Source of the DNA: Flavobacteriales bacterium
GTDB taxonomy: Bacteria > Bacteroidota > Bacteroidia > Flavobacteriales > BACL11
Length of the DNA stretch: 8,189 bases
Assembly: GCA_018675825.1 (NCBI GenBank)
Contig: JABGXK010000074.1
Location: forward strand, 1 to 8,189
Direction of reading: 5' to 3'
Both the position numbers and the translations under genes were made by a program. The notes under the pieces were generated by a model. That model searched no databases. It was not told the origin of the DNA and worked only from the letters and a program-made list of their open reading frames with translations. Of this stretch, positions 1 through 7,181 are shown piece by piece (the first letter of the stretch is position 1; the number at the start of each line of letters is the position of its first letter).

Positions 1-63
1 AATGAAATAATTAAAAAAAATGAATCTGAATTATCAAAAGAAAAACCTTTAGATGATGAGTAA
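1..63 (+). CDS. parA: ParA-type chromosome partitioning ATPase, C-terminal end only (partial)
   Basis: An open frame enters from the left edge, encodes 20 residues ending KPLDDE and stops at TAA 61-63. The tail is charged and carries no diagnostic motif. The assignment rests on position: it ends inside the start of parB, with an 11-bp overlap, and parA (soj) is the usual gene directly upstream of parB. ParA proteins are Walker-type ATPases that bind DNA non-specifically and move ParB-parS complexes. None of the ATPase domain lies in the window. A hydrophilic, poorly conserved C-terminal tail is plausible for ParA, but any upstream gene could end this way, so identity is inferred and the open frame is seen. 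Confidence 0.6.
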   Translation, partial: NEIIKKNESELSKEKPLDDE

Positions 64-958
64 TAGAAGAAATGCCTTAGGAAGAGGGTTATCTGCTATA
101 TTAAGAAGTCCTAATACAGATATTACCAACAATAAAAATGAAGAATCTAAACTTGTAGGAACAATTAATGAAATTTCTTTAGGTGAAATTCAAATTAATC
201 CTTTTCAACCAAGAGTAAAATTTGATGAAGATAAAATCTATGAACTCTCTCAATCGATTAAGGAATTAGGAATTATTCAGCCAATTACCGTTAGAAAATT
301 AGGATATAATAGATATCAATTGATATCTGGAGAAAGACGATTTAAAGCATCTAAAACACTTAACCTTAGAACAATTCCAGCCTATATCAGAATAGCCAAT
401 GACGAACAAATGCTAGAGATGGCTCTTGTTGAGAATATACAGAGAGAAAATTTAAATCCTATAGAAATTGCTATTTCATTCCAAAGATTAATTAAAGAAT
501 GTAGCCTTACTCAAGAAGAATGCGGAAATAAACTAGGAAAACAAAGATCAACGATTACAAATTTTTTAAGACTACTTAAACTCCCTTTAGAAATTCAAGA
601 TGGTTTAAAAAGACAAAAAATTAGCGTTGGACATGCAAGAGCTTTAATTAATATCAATGATACTACAAAGCAATTAAACATTTTCAATGATATCATTGAA
701 AATGGGTTTTCTGTTAGAGAAGTAGAGCAACTTGTAAAAGATTTTGCAGAACGAGATTATAATTCTACTGTTAGAAAAAAACAAGATAAAAATACCGAAA
801 CTTTATTATTTTCTCATCAAAAAATGTTATTTGACTTATCTAAAAGCTTAGATAAAAGAGTACAATTGACTAAAAACAAAAAAGGTAATGGAAAAATAAT
901 TATTCCATTTTCTAATGATGATGAGTTAACATCCATTTTTAACAAAATTAATACTTAA
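53..958 (+). CDS. parB: ParB/Spo0J family chromosome partitioning protein
   Basis: ParB is a CTP-dependent DNA clamp that loads at parS sites near the origin, spreads along DNA and works with ParA and SMC in chromosome segregation. The 301-residue product has the family layout. A basic N-terminal ParA-interaction segment carries ALGRGLSAIL (8-17). The ParB/Srx domain spans about 40-135 with the CTP-binding motifs GERRFKA (93-99) and ENIQREN (127-133). A helix-turn-helix region lies at about 150-176, with SVGHARAL at 191-198. A variable linker and a dimerisation tail (about 250-301) follow. The second basic position of the GERRxRA box is Lys98 rather than Arg, a conservative change. Two adjacent ATGs (53 and 56) are possible starts, and both overlap the end of parA, so translational coupling is likely. 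No parS-like CACGTG palindrome occurs in this window. Confidence 0.95.
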   Translation: MMSNRRNALGRGLSAILRSPNTDITNNKNEESKLVGTINEISLGEIQINPFQPRVKFDEDKIYELSQSIKELGIIQPITVRKLGYNRYQLISGERRFKASKTLNLRTIPAYIRIANDEQMLEMALVENIQRENLNPIEIAISFQRLIKECSLTQEECGNKLGKQRSTITNFLRLLKLPLEIQDGLKRQKISVGHARALININDTTKQLNIFNDIIENGFSVREVEQLVKDFAERDYNSTVRKKQDKNTETLLFSHQKMLFDLSKSLDKRVQLTKNKKGNGKIIIPFSNDDELTSIFNKINT

Positions 959-960
959 AA

Positions 961-1494
961 TTGAATATATTAAAAGAAATAATTACTACAATTTTTATAT
1001 TACTATTTACTACAAATAACATCTATGCTCAAAATATTTCTAGTGATTACAAACTTAGAGATATGGAAAAACATAAATCACCAAAAAAAGCTGCCATTTT
1101 ATCAATAATTCCTGGAGCTGGTCAATTTTATACTCAGAAATATTGGAAGATTCCAATTATATATTCTGCTCTTATTACATCTGCATACTATATTAATGAT
1201 AACAATGATCAATATAAAATGTATAAAAACACATATCTAAATAGAATGAATGGTCAAGATGACGATATAGATTACACAAATAATGAACTTATAATATTAA
1301 AAGATCATTATAAAAGAAATCGAGAAATATCTGTCATGTTATTTAGTCTCACATATTTATTAAATATTATTGATGCGTCAGTTAATGCTCATCTCTTTGA
1401 ATATGAAGTAAATGAAAATTTATTAATACAAATCCGACCTGTAAAAATGATAGATTCATATCATACTGGTATAGCATTAAATATTAGACTATAA
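961..1494 (+). CDS. DUF5683-family exported/membrane protein
   Basis: This 177-residue protein begins with a signal peptide: Lys5, a hydrophobic stretch at about 7-18 and a likely cleavage after IYA (21-23), before Gln24. The mature part carries the block typical of DUF5683 proteins, PKKAAILSIIPGAGQFY (41-57), followed by a hydrophobic segment at about 64-78. A second hydrophobic segment lies at about 124-138 and ends in the NIIDASVNAHLF region (135-146). The start is TTG at 961, 2 bp after the parB stop. The next ATG-coded Met (35) would remove the signal peptide, so TTG is preferred. The family is of unknown function and, from memory, commonly sits between parB and dapB in Flavobacteria, as here. 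Envelope localisation is inferred from the signal and membrane segments. Confidence 0.85.
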   Translation: MNILKEIITTIFILLFTTNNIYAQNISSDYKLRDMEKHKSPKKAAILSIIPGAGQFYTQKYWKIPIIYSALITSAYYINDNNDQYKMYKNTYLNRMNGQDDDIDYTNNELIILKDHYKRNREISVMLFSLTYLLNIIDASVNAHLFEYEVNENLLIQIRPVKMIDSYHTGIALNIRL

Positions 1495-1498
1495 TTAT

Positions 1499-2167
1499 AT
1501 GAATATTGCAATCTTTGGAAATGGGAAAATGGGGAAATTAATTTCTAAATTAGCAATTGATAAAGGACATTCTATACTGATAACAACAAATTCTAAACAA
1601 CCTGCTAAAGATTGTGATCTATCAAGTATCGATGTTGCTATTGATTTTAGTTTACCAAATGTTGCATTTGATAATATCTCATATGCTATTGAAAATAATA
1701 CTCCAATAATATCAGGGACAACTGATTGGCTAGAAAGGTTAGAGGAAGTAAAAGAAATATGTTTAACAAAGAACGGGGCATTTCTATATTCCTCAAACTT
1801 TAGTTTAGGTATGAATATTTTCTTTGAATTAAATAGAACATTAGCAAAATTAATTAAAGGCAAAAAGTACACTGCTTCTATAGAAGAAATACATCATTTA
1901 AATAAATTAGATTCACCAAGTGGAACAGCGGTTTCACTTTATAATGATATGAAAGATACACTTAGTAAAGAAATACAAATTACTTCAAAAAGAATTTCTG
2001 ATGAGATAGGTACTCATAAAATTAATTACTCATCAAAAATTGATAACATTCAGATGATCCATAAGGCTAAAACAAGAGAAGGTTTTGCTTTAGGAGCATT
2101 AATAGCTGCTGAATGGATTATAGATAAAAAAGGTGTCTTTAGCATGAAAGATATAGTAAAAATATAA
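1499..2167 (+). CDS. dapB: 4-hydroxy-tetrahydrodipicolinate reductase (DapB)
   Basis: DapB uses NAD(P)H to reduce the DapA product to tetrahydrodipicolinate, giving diaminopimelate for peptidoglycan and lysine in the cytoplasm. The 222-residue protein has the Rossmann nucleotide loop GNGKMG (7-12), the conserved SGTTDW segment (72-77) and SSNFSLGMN (98-106). The signature active-site block follows at 131-144: His132 and Lys136 fit the catalytic His and Lys, and SPSGTA (139-144) is the substrate-binding loop. The C-terminal core, GFALGALIAAEWI near 195-207, matches the family. It is shorter than the enterobacterial enzyme (about 270 residues) but normal for Bacteroidota, and no motif is missing. 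It starts 4 bp after the DUF5683 gene, so co-transcription is likely. Confidence 0.96.
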   Translation: MNIAIFGNGKMGKLISKLAIDKGHSILITTNSKQPAKDCDLSSIDVAIDFSLPNVAFDNISYAIENNTPIISGTTDWLERLEEVKEICLTKNGAFLYSSNFSLGMNIFFELNRTLAKLIKGKKYTASIEEIHHLNKLDSPSGTAVSLYNDMKDTLSKEIQITSKRISDEIGTHKINYSSKIDNIQMIHKAKTREGFALGALIAAEWIIDKKGVFSMKDIVKI

Positions 2168-2169
2168 GT

Positions 2170-2241
2170 TTAATTTATAAATTAATACTAGATCTCTCAA
2201 ATAAGTACGTAATTTTACCAAATAAATTTATAAATTAATAC
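2170..2241. repeat. Duplicated AT palindrome between dapB and lepB
   Basis: The 17-bp sequence AATTTATAAATTAATAC occurs twice in direct orientation, at 2172-2188 and 2225-2241, 53 bp apart. Each copy contains the perfect 12-bp palindrome AATTTATAAATT; in the first copy the palindrome extends to 16 bp (2170-2185). The spacing is close to five helical turns, so both copies would face the same side of DNA. This could be a pair of operator-like sites or a local duplication. The whole 128-bp gap (2168-2295) is very AT-rich, which raises the chance of coincidental repeats. No convincing promoter box or terminator was identified in the gap. Confidence 0.55.
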
Positions 2242-2295
2242 AATTATAAATAAGTTCTTTCGTTAAAAATGTAATAAATATTACAGTATGAAAAC

Positions 2296-3558
2296 ATGAA
2301 AAATATACCAAGAAAATTTCTTAAAATTATATATTTCTTTCTTTTTACATTTATCTGGTCAATATTTGTATATTTAATTAATGGAGAATGGTTATACTTT
2401 ATTCCATTAATAGTATCTGATATAATATTCTTTGAGACAATTAGCTGGCAATTCTGGAAAAAGAAGAATAAAAAGAAAAAATCTAATAAGAGTGAATTTA
2501 GAAACTGGGCTGAGGCAATTCTATTTGCAGTTGTTGCAGCCACTATATTAAGAACCTTTCTCATCGAAGCATATACAATACCAACATCATCTATGGAAAA
2601 ATCAATGTTGATTGGAGATTTTCTTTTTGTAAGTAAAACAAGTTACGGTCCAAGAGTTCCAATAACACCAATTGCTTTTCCACTAGTGCATCATACCCTA
2701 CCCTTTACAAAAAATAAGAAATCATATTCTGAGATTATAAAACTACCATTTCATCGAATGCAAGGCTTCGGAGATGTTGAAAGAAATGATTGTGTGGTAT
2801 TTAACTGGCCTGCAGAAAAATTAGGTCGACCAGTAGATAAAAAAGAAAATTATGTAAAAAGATGTGTTGGAATTCCAGGAGATGAAATTGAAGTTATTAA
2901 TGGAGTTTTAAATGTAAATAAATCACCCCAAGAAGAACCCATTGGAATGAAAAAACAGTTTTTATACAAAATTCAGACTAAAGGTAGTGGTCTTAATAAA
3001 AAGATATTATATGATAAATTTGATATCACTAAAAATGATGTAATTAGGTCAGGGGCTCATGAATACACTATGTTTATAACTGAAGAAAACAGTAAAAAAA
3101 TTGAAAAATTTAAAAATGTAATTTCAGTAAAAAGAAATATAGACACTACAAAAATAAATTTAGATATAAGAATTTTTCCAAATACGAATTCTAGTAACTG
3201 GAATATAGACAACTTTGGCCCCATAACAATACCAAAAAAAGGATCAACTATTAATTTAAATAAAGAAAATTTAGCAATTTATAAAGATGTCATTAAGAGA
3301 TACGAATCAAATAATTTAAAAGTAACTGATCAAGGAATCTTTATTAATGATAAATTAACTTCTGAGTATACATTTCAAATGAATTATTATTGGATGATGG
3401 GTGATAATAGACATAATTCTGCAGATTCTAGAATGTGGGGGTTTGTACCAGAAGATCATATAGTGGGAAAAGCACTTTTTGTTTGGATGAGTTGGGATAC
3501 TAATGCTAAAGGTTTAAATAAGATCAGATGGGATCGGTTATTTACTAGTGTTAAATAA
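2296..3558 (+). CDS. lepB: Signal peptidase I
   Basis: This membrane serine protease removes signal peptides from Sec- and Tat-exported proteins on the outer face of the inner membrane. The 420-residue protein starts with two hydrophobic segments (about 10-28 and 32-48), then a Lys-rich loop (55-65) and the membrane segment preceding the protease domain (about 71-90). The S26 family boxes are all present: PTSSMEKSM (96-104) with likely nucleophile Ser99, the box around VERNDCVVFNWP (161-172), NYVKRCVGIPGD (185-196) with general-base Lys188, and GDNRHNSADSR (369-379). An insert of about 150 residues separates the Lys box from the last box; sizeable inserts here are common in Bacteroidota and proteobacterial enzymes. 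A preceding ATG at 2288 is out of frame and stops at once, so 2296 is the start. The 3' end overlaps the next gene by 11 bp. Confidence 0.96.
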   Translation: MKNIPRKFLKIIYFFLFTFIWSIFVYLINGEWLYFIPLIVSDIIFFETISWQFWKKKNKKKKSNKSEFRNWAEAILFAVVAATILRTFLIEAYTIPTSSMEKSMLIGDFLFVSKTSYGPRVPITPIAFPLVHHTLPFTKNKKSYSEIIKLPFHRMQGFGDVERNDCVVFNWPAEKLGRPVDKKENYVKRCVGIPGDEIEVINGVLNVNKSPQEEPIGMKKQFLYKIQTKGSGLNKKILYDKFDITKNDVIRSGAHEYTMFITEENSKKIEKFKNVISVKRNIDTTKINLDIRIFPNTNSSNWNIDNFGPITIPKKGSTINLNKENLAIYKDVIKRYESNNLKVTDQGIFINDKLTSEYTFQMNYYWMMGDNRHNSADSRMWGFVPEDHIVGKALFVWMSWDTNAKGLNKIRWDRLFTSVK

Positions 3559-4195
3559 AAAATATTTACTTCCTTCTGCGTACTTAGCTCCATCTTCTTA
3601 CTATGCTTTACTTATAAATTATCCTAATAGTATTATTGAACAATACGAGTATTTTACAAAACAAACAATTAGAAATAGATGTTCAATTGATTCTGCTAAT
3701 GGTCCATTAATTTTATCTATTCCTAAGGTTAGAAAATCAAGCTCTAAAACACTAATGAAGGATATTCAGATCTGTTACACAGAACCATGGCAAAAAGTTC
3801 ACTGGAATGCAATAAAATCATCTTACAACTCATCCCCATTTTTTGAATATTATATGGATGAATTTTCTATTATTTATCATGATAAAGAAAAATATCTACT
3901 TGACTTAAATATAAAAGCACATCAGTTAATATTAAAATTCTTACAAATAGAAAATAGTGGCAATCTAAGCACAAAATATATTAGAGAAAGTGAATGCAAA
4001 GATCTTAGAAAAAATCTCTTTAAGATAAATCAAGAAATCAAATACGACCAAGTTTTTTCTACAAAGAATGGCTTTGAAAAGGATCTTTCAATTATTGATC
4101 TAATATTTAATTTAGGTCCTGAATCGAATAATTATCTAAAAAAAATAGATATCTCAAAAATCTGTCATATTTCGAAAACTATTGTCACTAAATAA
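3548..4195 (+). CDS. WbqC-family protein
   Basis: The 215-residue product matches the WbqC family along its length. Recognisable blocks are the N-terminal LLPSAYLAP (7-15), the KQTIRNRCSI stretch (38-47) with ANGPLILSIP (50-59), the WQKVHWNAIKSSYNSSPFFEY region (81-101), and near the C-terminus the DQVF and SIIDLIFNLGPES segments. The start is GTG at 3548, inside lepB, which gives an N-terminus that fits the family exactly. The first residues read MLNKKYLLPSAY. The 11-bp overlap implies translational coupling with lepB. Family members are found in polysaccharide (O-antigen) loci and in this conserved lepB-linked position in Bacteroidota. Their biochemical activity is not firmly known to me, so none is asserted. 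No signal peptide is visible, so a cytoplasmic location is likely. Confidence 0.9.
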   Translation: MLNKKYLLPSAYLAPSSYYALLINYPNSIIEQYEYFTKQTIRNRCSIDSANGPLILSIPKVRKSSSKTLMKDIQICYTEPWQKVHWNAIKSSYNSSPFFEYYMDEFSIIYHDKEKYLLDLNIKAHQLILKFLQIENSGNLSTKYIRESECKDLRKNLFKINQEIKYDQVFSTKNGFEKDLSIIDLIFNLGPESNNYLKKIDISKICHISKTIVTK

Positions 4196-4225
4196 GTAGA
4201 GAATAATAATTAAAGATAAAAAACA

Positions 4226-4384
4226 ATGAAAATAACAAACAAAAAACAAGGATTTTGGATAGCAATTGGTGTTGTCGTTTGTACTTCAATTGGTGTTGCA
4301 ACTGATAATTTAAAGATTTAGCTTCCTTTAGGTATAAAAATAGCTGCTTTAATTATTCTAATAAAGAAATTGAAAGAAAAATAG
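4226..4384 (+). pseudogene. Small glycine-rich membrane protein gene split by an in-frame TAG
   Basis: From ATG 4226 the frame reads MKITNKKQGFWIAIGVVV, continues to ATDNLKI and meets TAG at 4319-4321. The same frame then continues LPLGIKIAALIILIKK to a second stop, TAG 4382-4384. The two halves together (about 52 codons) resemble the small proteins common in Flavobacteria with a short basic N-terminus, a Gly/Ala/Ile membrane helix, an ATxN(L/I)GLW-type turn and a second LPxGIxIG helix. In such proteins a Trp commonly precedes LP, and TGG to TAG is a single-base change. This suggests a nonsense mutation, although the first 31 codons could still be translated as a single-helix peptide. The resemblance is from memory and not a search. 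The second half has also lost most of the expected glycines, consistent with decay. Confidence 0.55.
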
Positions 4385-4435
4385 AGATCCTAAATTTCAT
4401 AAAAAAAAACAGAAGTAATATTCTAATCTAATTAC

Positions 4436-4443
4436 TATATTTG
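4436..4443 (+). promoter_or_regulatory. Bacteroidota-type -7 promoter box for thrS
   Basis: TATATTTG matches the TAnnTTTG -7 consensus used by the primary sigma factor of Bacteroidota. It lies 25 bp upstream of the thrS ATG, and transcription starting a few bases downstream would give a leader of roughly 15-20 nt. No clear TTG element is visible about 19 bp further upstream, where the region is A-rich, so this is a single-box match. Position at the head of the thrS-infC-rpmI-rplT block supports it. Confidence 0.55.
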
Positions 4444-4468
4444 CTACCTTATAATACTAGAGGATAAA

Positions 4469-6412
4469 ATGATAAATATTACTCTTCCAGATGGAAGTAT
4501 AAAAAAAGTAGAAAGTGGCACTTCAGCAATGGATATTGCTATGGGAATTTCAGAAGGATTAGCACGAAATGTGTTATCAGCTACTATAAATGATGAGTTA
4601 TGGGATGCAAATCGTCCTATTATAACTGACTCATCTCTTACTCTTCACACTTGGAATGATAAGCAAGGGAAAATGAGTTTTTGGCATTCTTCAGCTCATA
4701 TTATGGCAGAAGCTCTGGAAGTTCTTTATCCTGGAGTTAAGCTAGGAATAGGGCCTGCAATAGATAATGGTTTCTATTATGATATAGATTTAGGAGATCG
4801 TGTTCTATCTTCAGATGAATTACCTAAAATTGAACAAAAAATGAAGGAATTAGCTTCTCAAAAAATGACTTTCAACAGAAAAGATATTTCAAAAGAAGAT
4901 GCTATTGCCTACTTTACTGAAAAAGGTGATGAATACAAATTAGAATTATTAGAAGGCCTTGAAGATGGAAGCATTACTTTCTATTCCCAAGGTAATTTTA
5001 CCGATTTATGTAGAGGTCCTCATATACCATCTTCTGGAAAAATTAAGGCAATCAAATTATTAAATATTGCTGGAGCCTACTGGAAAGGAGATGAAAATCG
5101 AAAGCAACTAACGCGTATTTATGGAGTTTCTTTTCCAAAGCAAAAAGAACTTACAGCACACCTAGAAATACTAGAGGAAGCAAAAAAACGTGACCACAGA
5201 AAACTAGGAAAAGAAATGGAACTCTTTACCTTCTCTCAAAAAGTTGGTCAAGGACTCCCATTATGGTTGCCAAAAGGAACTGCCCTTAGAGAAAAATTAG
5301 AAAGCTTCCTGAAAAAAGCTCAAATACAGGCTGGATATCTTCCAGTAATAACACCTCATATTGGAAATAAAAACTTATATATTACTTCTGGTCATTATGA
5401 AAAATATGGAGAAGATTCTTTTCAAACTATAAAAACTCCACATATAGATGAAGAATTCTTATTAAAACCAATGAACTGTCCACATCATTGTGAGATTTAT
5501 AATTCTTCTCCTAGATCATATAAGGATTTACCTATAAGATATGCAGAATTTGGTACAGTGTATCGTTACGAACAATCTGGAGAATTACATGGACTAACAA
5601 GGGCAAGATGTTTTACAGTAGATGATGCTCATATATTTTGTAGACCAGATCAAATAGTAGAAGAATTTACAAAAGTTATTAATCTAGTATTATATGTTTT
5701 CAAAACATTTGATTTTAAGGATTATGTAGCACAAATTTCTTTAAGGGATTCAAATAATAAAGAAAAATATATTGGTAGTGACGAAAATTGGGATAAAGCA
5801 GAGAAAGCAATTATTGACACTGCTAAAGAACAAGGATTAAAAACAGTAGTAGAATATGGTGAAGCAGCCTTTTATGGTCCAAAACTAGATTTCATGGTAA
5901 AAGATGCTCTAGGAAGAGAATGGCAATTAGGGACTATTCAAGTAGATTATAATCTACCTGAAAGATTTGAGTTAGAATACACTGGTGCAGATAATAAAAA
6001 ACATAGACCTGTAATGATACACAGAGCACCATTTGGATCTATGGAAAGATTTGTTGCTGTTTTAATTGAACATTGTGGTGGTAATTTTCCACTATGGTTA
6101 AGCCCCGAACAATTCATAATTTTACCAATAAGCGAAAAATATCATGAATATGCTGAAAATATTACTCAATTACTAAAAAATTACGATATTTGCGGCCCGA
6201 TAGATAAAAGAGCAGAAACTACTAGTAGAAAAATAAGAGATGCTGAAGTTTCTAAAATACCATATATTATCATCGTCGGAGAAAGAGAAGAGAAAGAGAA
6301 TACGATAACAATTCGTAAGCATGGAGGAGAGAATATAGGTAGTTTAGAAGTTGGGGAATTTATAGAAATAGTAACAAAAGAAATTACAGAATTAATAACA
6401 TTTAATAATTAA
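4469..6412 (+). CDS. thrS: Threonine--tRNA ligase
   Basis: ThrRS charges tRNA-Thr in the cytoplasm and edits mis-attached serine. The 647-residue protein is full length and has all domains in order. The TGS domain is at about 1-62. The editing domain includes HSSAH (73-77) and the CRGPH segment (181-185), giving the His73/His77/Cys181/His185 set. The class II catalytic core spans about 245-540, with zinc-binding candidates Cys337 (MNCPH), His388 (DDAH) and His518 (MIHRAP), and motif 2 around RYAEFGTVYRYE (357-368). The anticodon-binding domain is at about 547-640. The ATG is preceded by AGAGGA (4459-4464), a Shine-Dalgarno-like match unusual among the genes here and correctly spaced. infC begins 10 bp after the stop, so this is the first gene of the thrS-infC-rpmI-rplT block. 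No ORF-sized leader or T-box is present upstream. Confidence 0.98.
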   Translation: MINITLPDGSIKKVESGTSAMDIAMGISEGLARNVLSATINDELWDANRPIITDSSLTLHTWNDKQGKMSFWHSSAHIMAEALEVLYPGVKLGIGPAIDNGFYYDIDLGDRVLSSDELPKIEQKMKELASQKMTFNRKDISKEDAIAYFTEKGDEYKLELLEGLEDGSITFYSQGNFTDLCRGPHIPSSGKIKAIKLLNIAGAYWKGDENRKQLTRIYGVSFPKQKELTAHLEILEEAKKRDHRKLGKEMELFTFSQKVGQGLPLWLPKGTALREKLESFLKKAQIQAGYLPVITPHIGNKNLYITSGHYEKYGEDSFQTIKTPHIDEEFLLKPMNCPHHCEIYNSSPRSYKDLPIRYAEFGTVYRYEQSGELHGLTRARCFTVDDAHIFCRPDQIVEEFTKVINLVLYVFKTFDFKDYVAQISLRDSNNKEKYIGSDENWDKAEKAIIDTAKEQGLKTVVEYGEAAFYGPKLDFMVKDALGREWQLGTIQVDYNLPERFELEYTGADNKKHRPVMIHRAPFGSMERFVAVLIEHCGGNFPLWLSPEQFIILPISEKYHEYAENITQLLKNYDICGPIDKRAETTSRKIRDAEVSKIPYIIIVGEREEKENTITIRKHGGENIGSLEVGEFIEIVTKEITELITFNN

Positions 6413-6422
6413 ATAAAAAAAC

Positions 6423-6971
6423 ATCGCAATAAAGAGAAGATATAGAGGTCGAGTTATTGTTGAAAAACAGCATAAAACAAACAGAGAAATTACTGCAGCT
6501 TTTGTAAGAATTGTTGGAGATCTAGTAGAGCCAAAAATAGTTTCAATTGATGAGGCAATAAAAATTGCAAAATCATTCTCGTTAGATTTAGTTGAAATTT
6601 CCCCAAATACAGAACCACCAGTATGTAAATTAATTGATTATAAAAAATTTATTTATGATCAAAAAAAGAAGCAAAAAGCAATAAAATCAAAAGCACAGAA
6701 AGTTGTTATAAAAGAACTTAGATTTGGTCCAAATACTGGAGAACATGATTTTGATTTTAAATTAAAACATGCGAAAAAATTTTTAGAAGAGGGAGCTAAA
6801 GTTAAAGCGTTTGTTTTTTTTAGAGGAAGAACAATAATATTTAAAGATAAAGGTGAGATATTATTATTAAGATTAGCACAAGCGCTTGAAGATTTCGGTA
6901 TAGTTGAAAATATGCCAAAACTAGATGGAAAGAAAATGATAATGATCGTTGCACCAAAAAAGAAAAATTAA
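6423..6971 (+). CDS. infC: Translation initiation factor IF-3, with non-AUG (ATC) start
   Basis: IF-3 binds the 30S subunit, prevents premature 50S joining and proofreads the start codon and initiator tRNA. The frame encodes 182 residues and covers the family: a basic N-terminus AIKRRYRGR (2-10), the N-domain with HKTNREI (17-23), VRIVGD (28-33) and LDLVEISPNTEPPVCK (54-69), DYKKFIYDQKKKQK across the linker (72-85), then the C-domain with VVIKELRFGPNT (94-105), KVKAFVFFRGR and a MPKLDGKKM tail. An in-frame TAA at 6414-6416 bars any further extension, and the frame contains no ATG, GTG or TTG before codon 164. ATC at 6423 gives an N-terminus like the usual MAIRR, so it is the best start; ATA at 6429 is the alternative. 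Escherichia coli infC uses AUU and is autoregulated by IF-3, which rejects non-AUG starts; the same logic is inferred here. Only an A-rich tract precedes it. Confidence 0.93.
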   Translation: MAIKRRYRGRVIVEKQHKTNREITAAFVRIVGDLVEPKIVSIDEAIKIAKSFSLDLVEISPNTEPPVCKLIDYKKFIYDQKKKQKAIKSKAQKVVIKELRFGPNTGEHDFDFKLKHAKKFLEEGAKVKAFVFFRGRTIIFKDKGEILLLRLAQALEDFGIVENMPKLDGKKMIMIVAPKKKN

Positions 6972-6981
6972 AAGATAAGTT

Positions 6982-7176
6982 ATGCCAAAAATGAAAACAA
7001 AAGCTGGAGCTAAAAAAAGATTTAAACTTACAGGTTCAGGAAAGATAAAAAGAAAACATGCGTTTAAATCTCATATTTTAACAAAAAAAGGGACTAAACA
7101 AAAACGAAATCTTACCAAAACAGGATTAGTACATGCTTCTGATGTAAAGAGTGTAAAAGCTCAATTATGTATATAA
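6982..7176 (+). CDS. rpmI: 50S ribosomal protein L35 (bL35)
   Basis: This is a small, highly basic component of the large ribosomal subunit. The 64-residue product is the normal length for bL35 and shows the family pattern: MPKMKTKAGAKKRFKLTGSG at 1-20, a KIKRKHAFKSHIL segment (21-33), and a Lys/Arg-rich middle leading to the LVHASDVKSVK block (49-59). The ATG lies 10 bp after the infC stop in the conserved infC-rpmI-rplT order. It is followed by the largest gap in the translation block (77 bp). Confidence 0.98.
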   Translation: MPKMKTKAGAKKRFKLTGSGKIKRKHAFKSHILTKKGTKQKRNLTKTGLVHASDVKSVKAQLCI

Positions 7177-7181
7177 ATTTA

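Noticed and set aside
161..357. Lys98 in place of Arg in the ParB GERRxRA box as a sign of loss of CTP function
   Set aside because: Lys for Arg is conservative and the remaining CTP motifs are intact, so no functional loss can be argued.
1495..1872. 125-residue open frame on the minus strand
   Set aside because: It lies entirely opposite dapB, whose motifs are complete; the minus-strand product has no family features and is a shadow frame.
2244..2564. 106-residue open frame on the minus strand
   Set aside because: It overlaps the lepB N-terminal membrane region; its run of Phe/Leu is the complement of the Lys-rich lepB loop, so it is a shadow.
2776..2811. RND instead of RGD in the LepB box before the catalytic Lys
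   Set aside because: This position varies between lineages, and the catalytic Ser, Lys and GDNR box are all present; there is no reason to call the enzyme defective.
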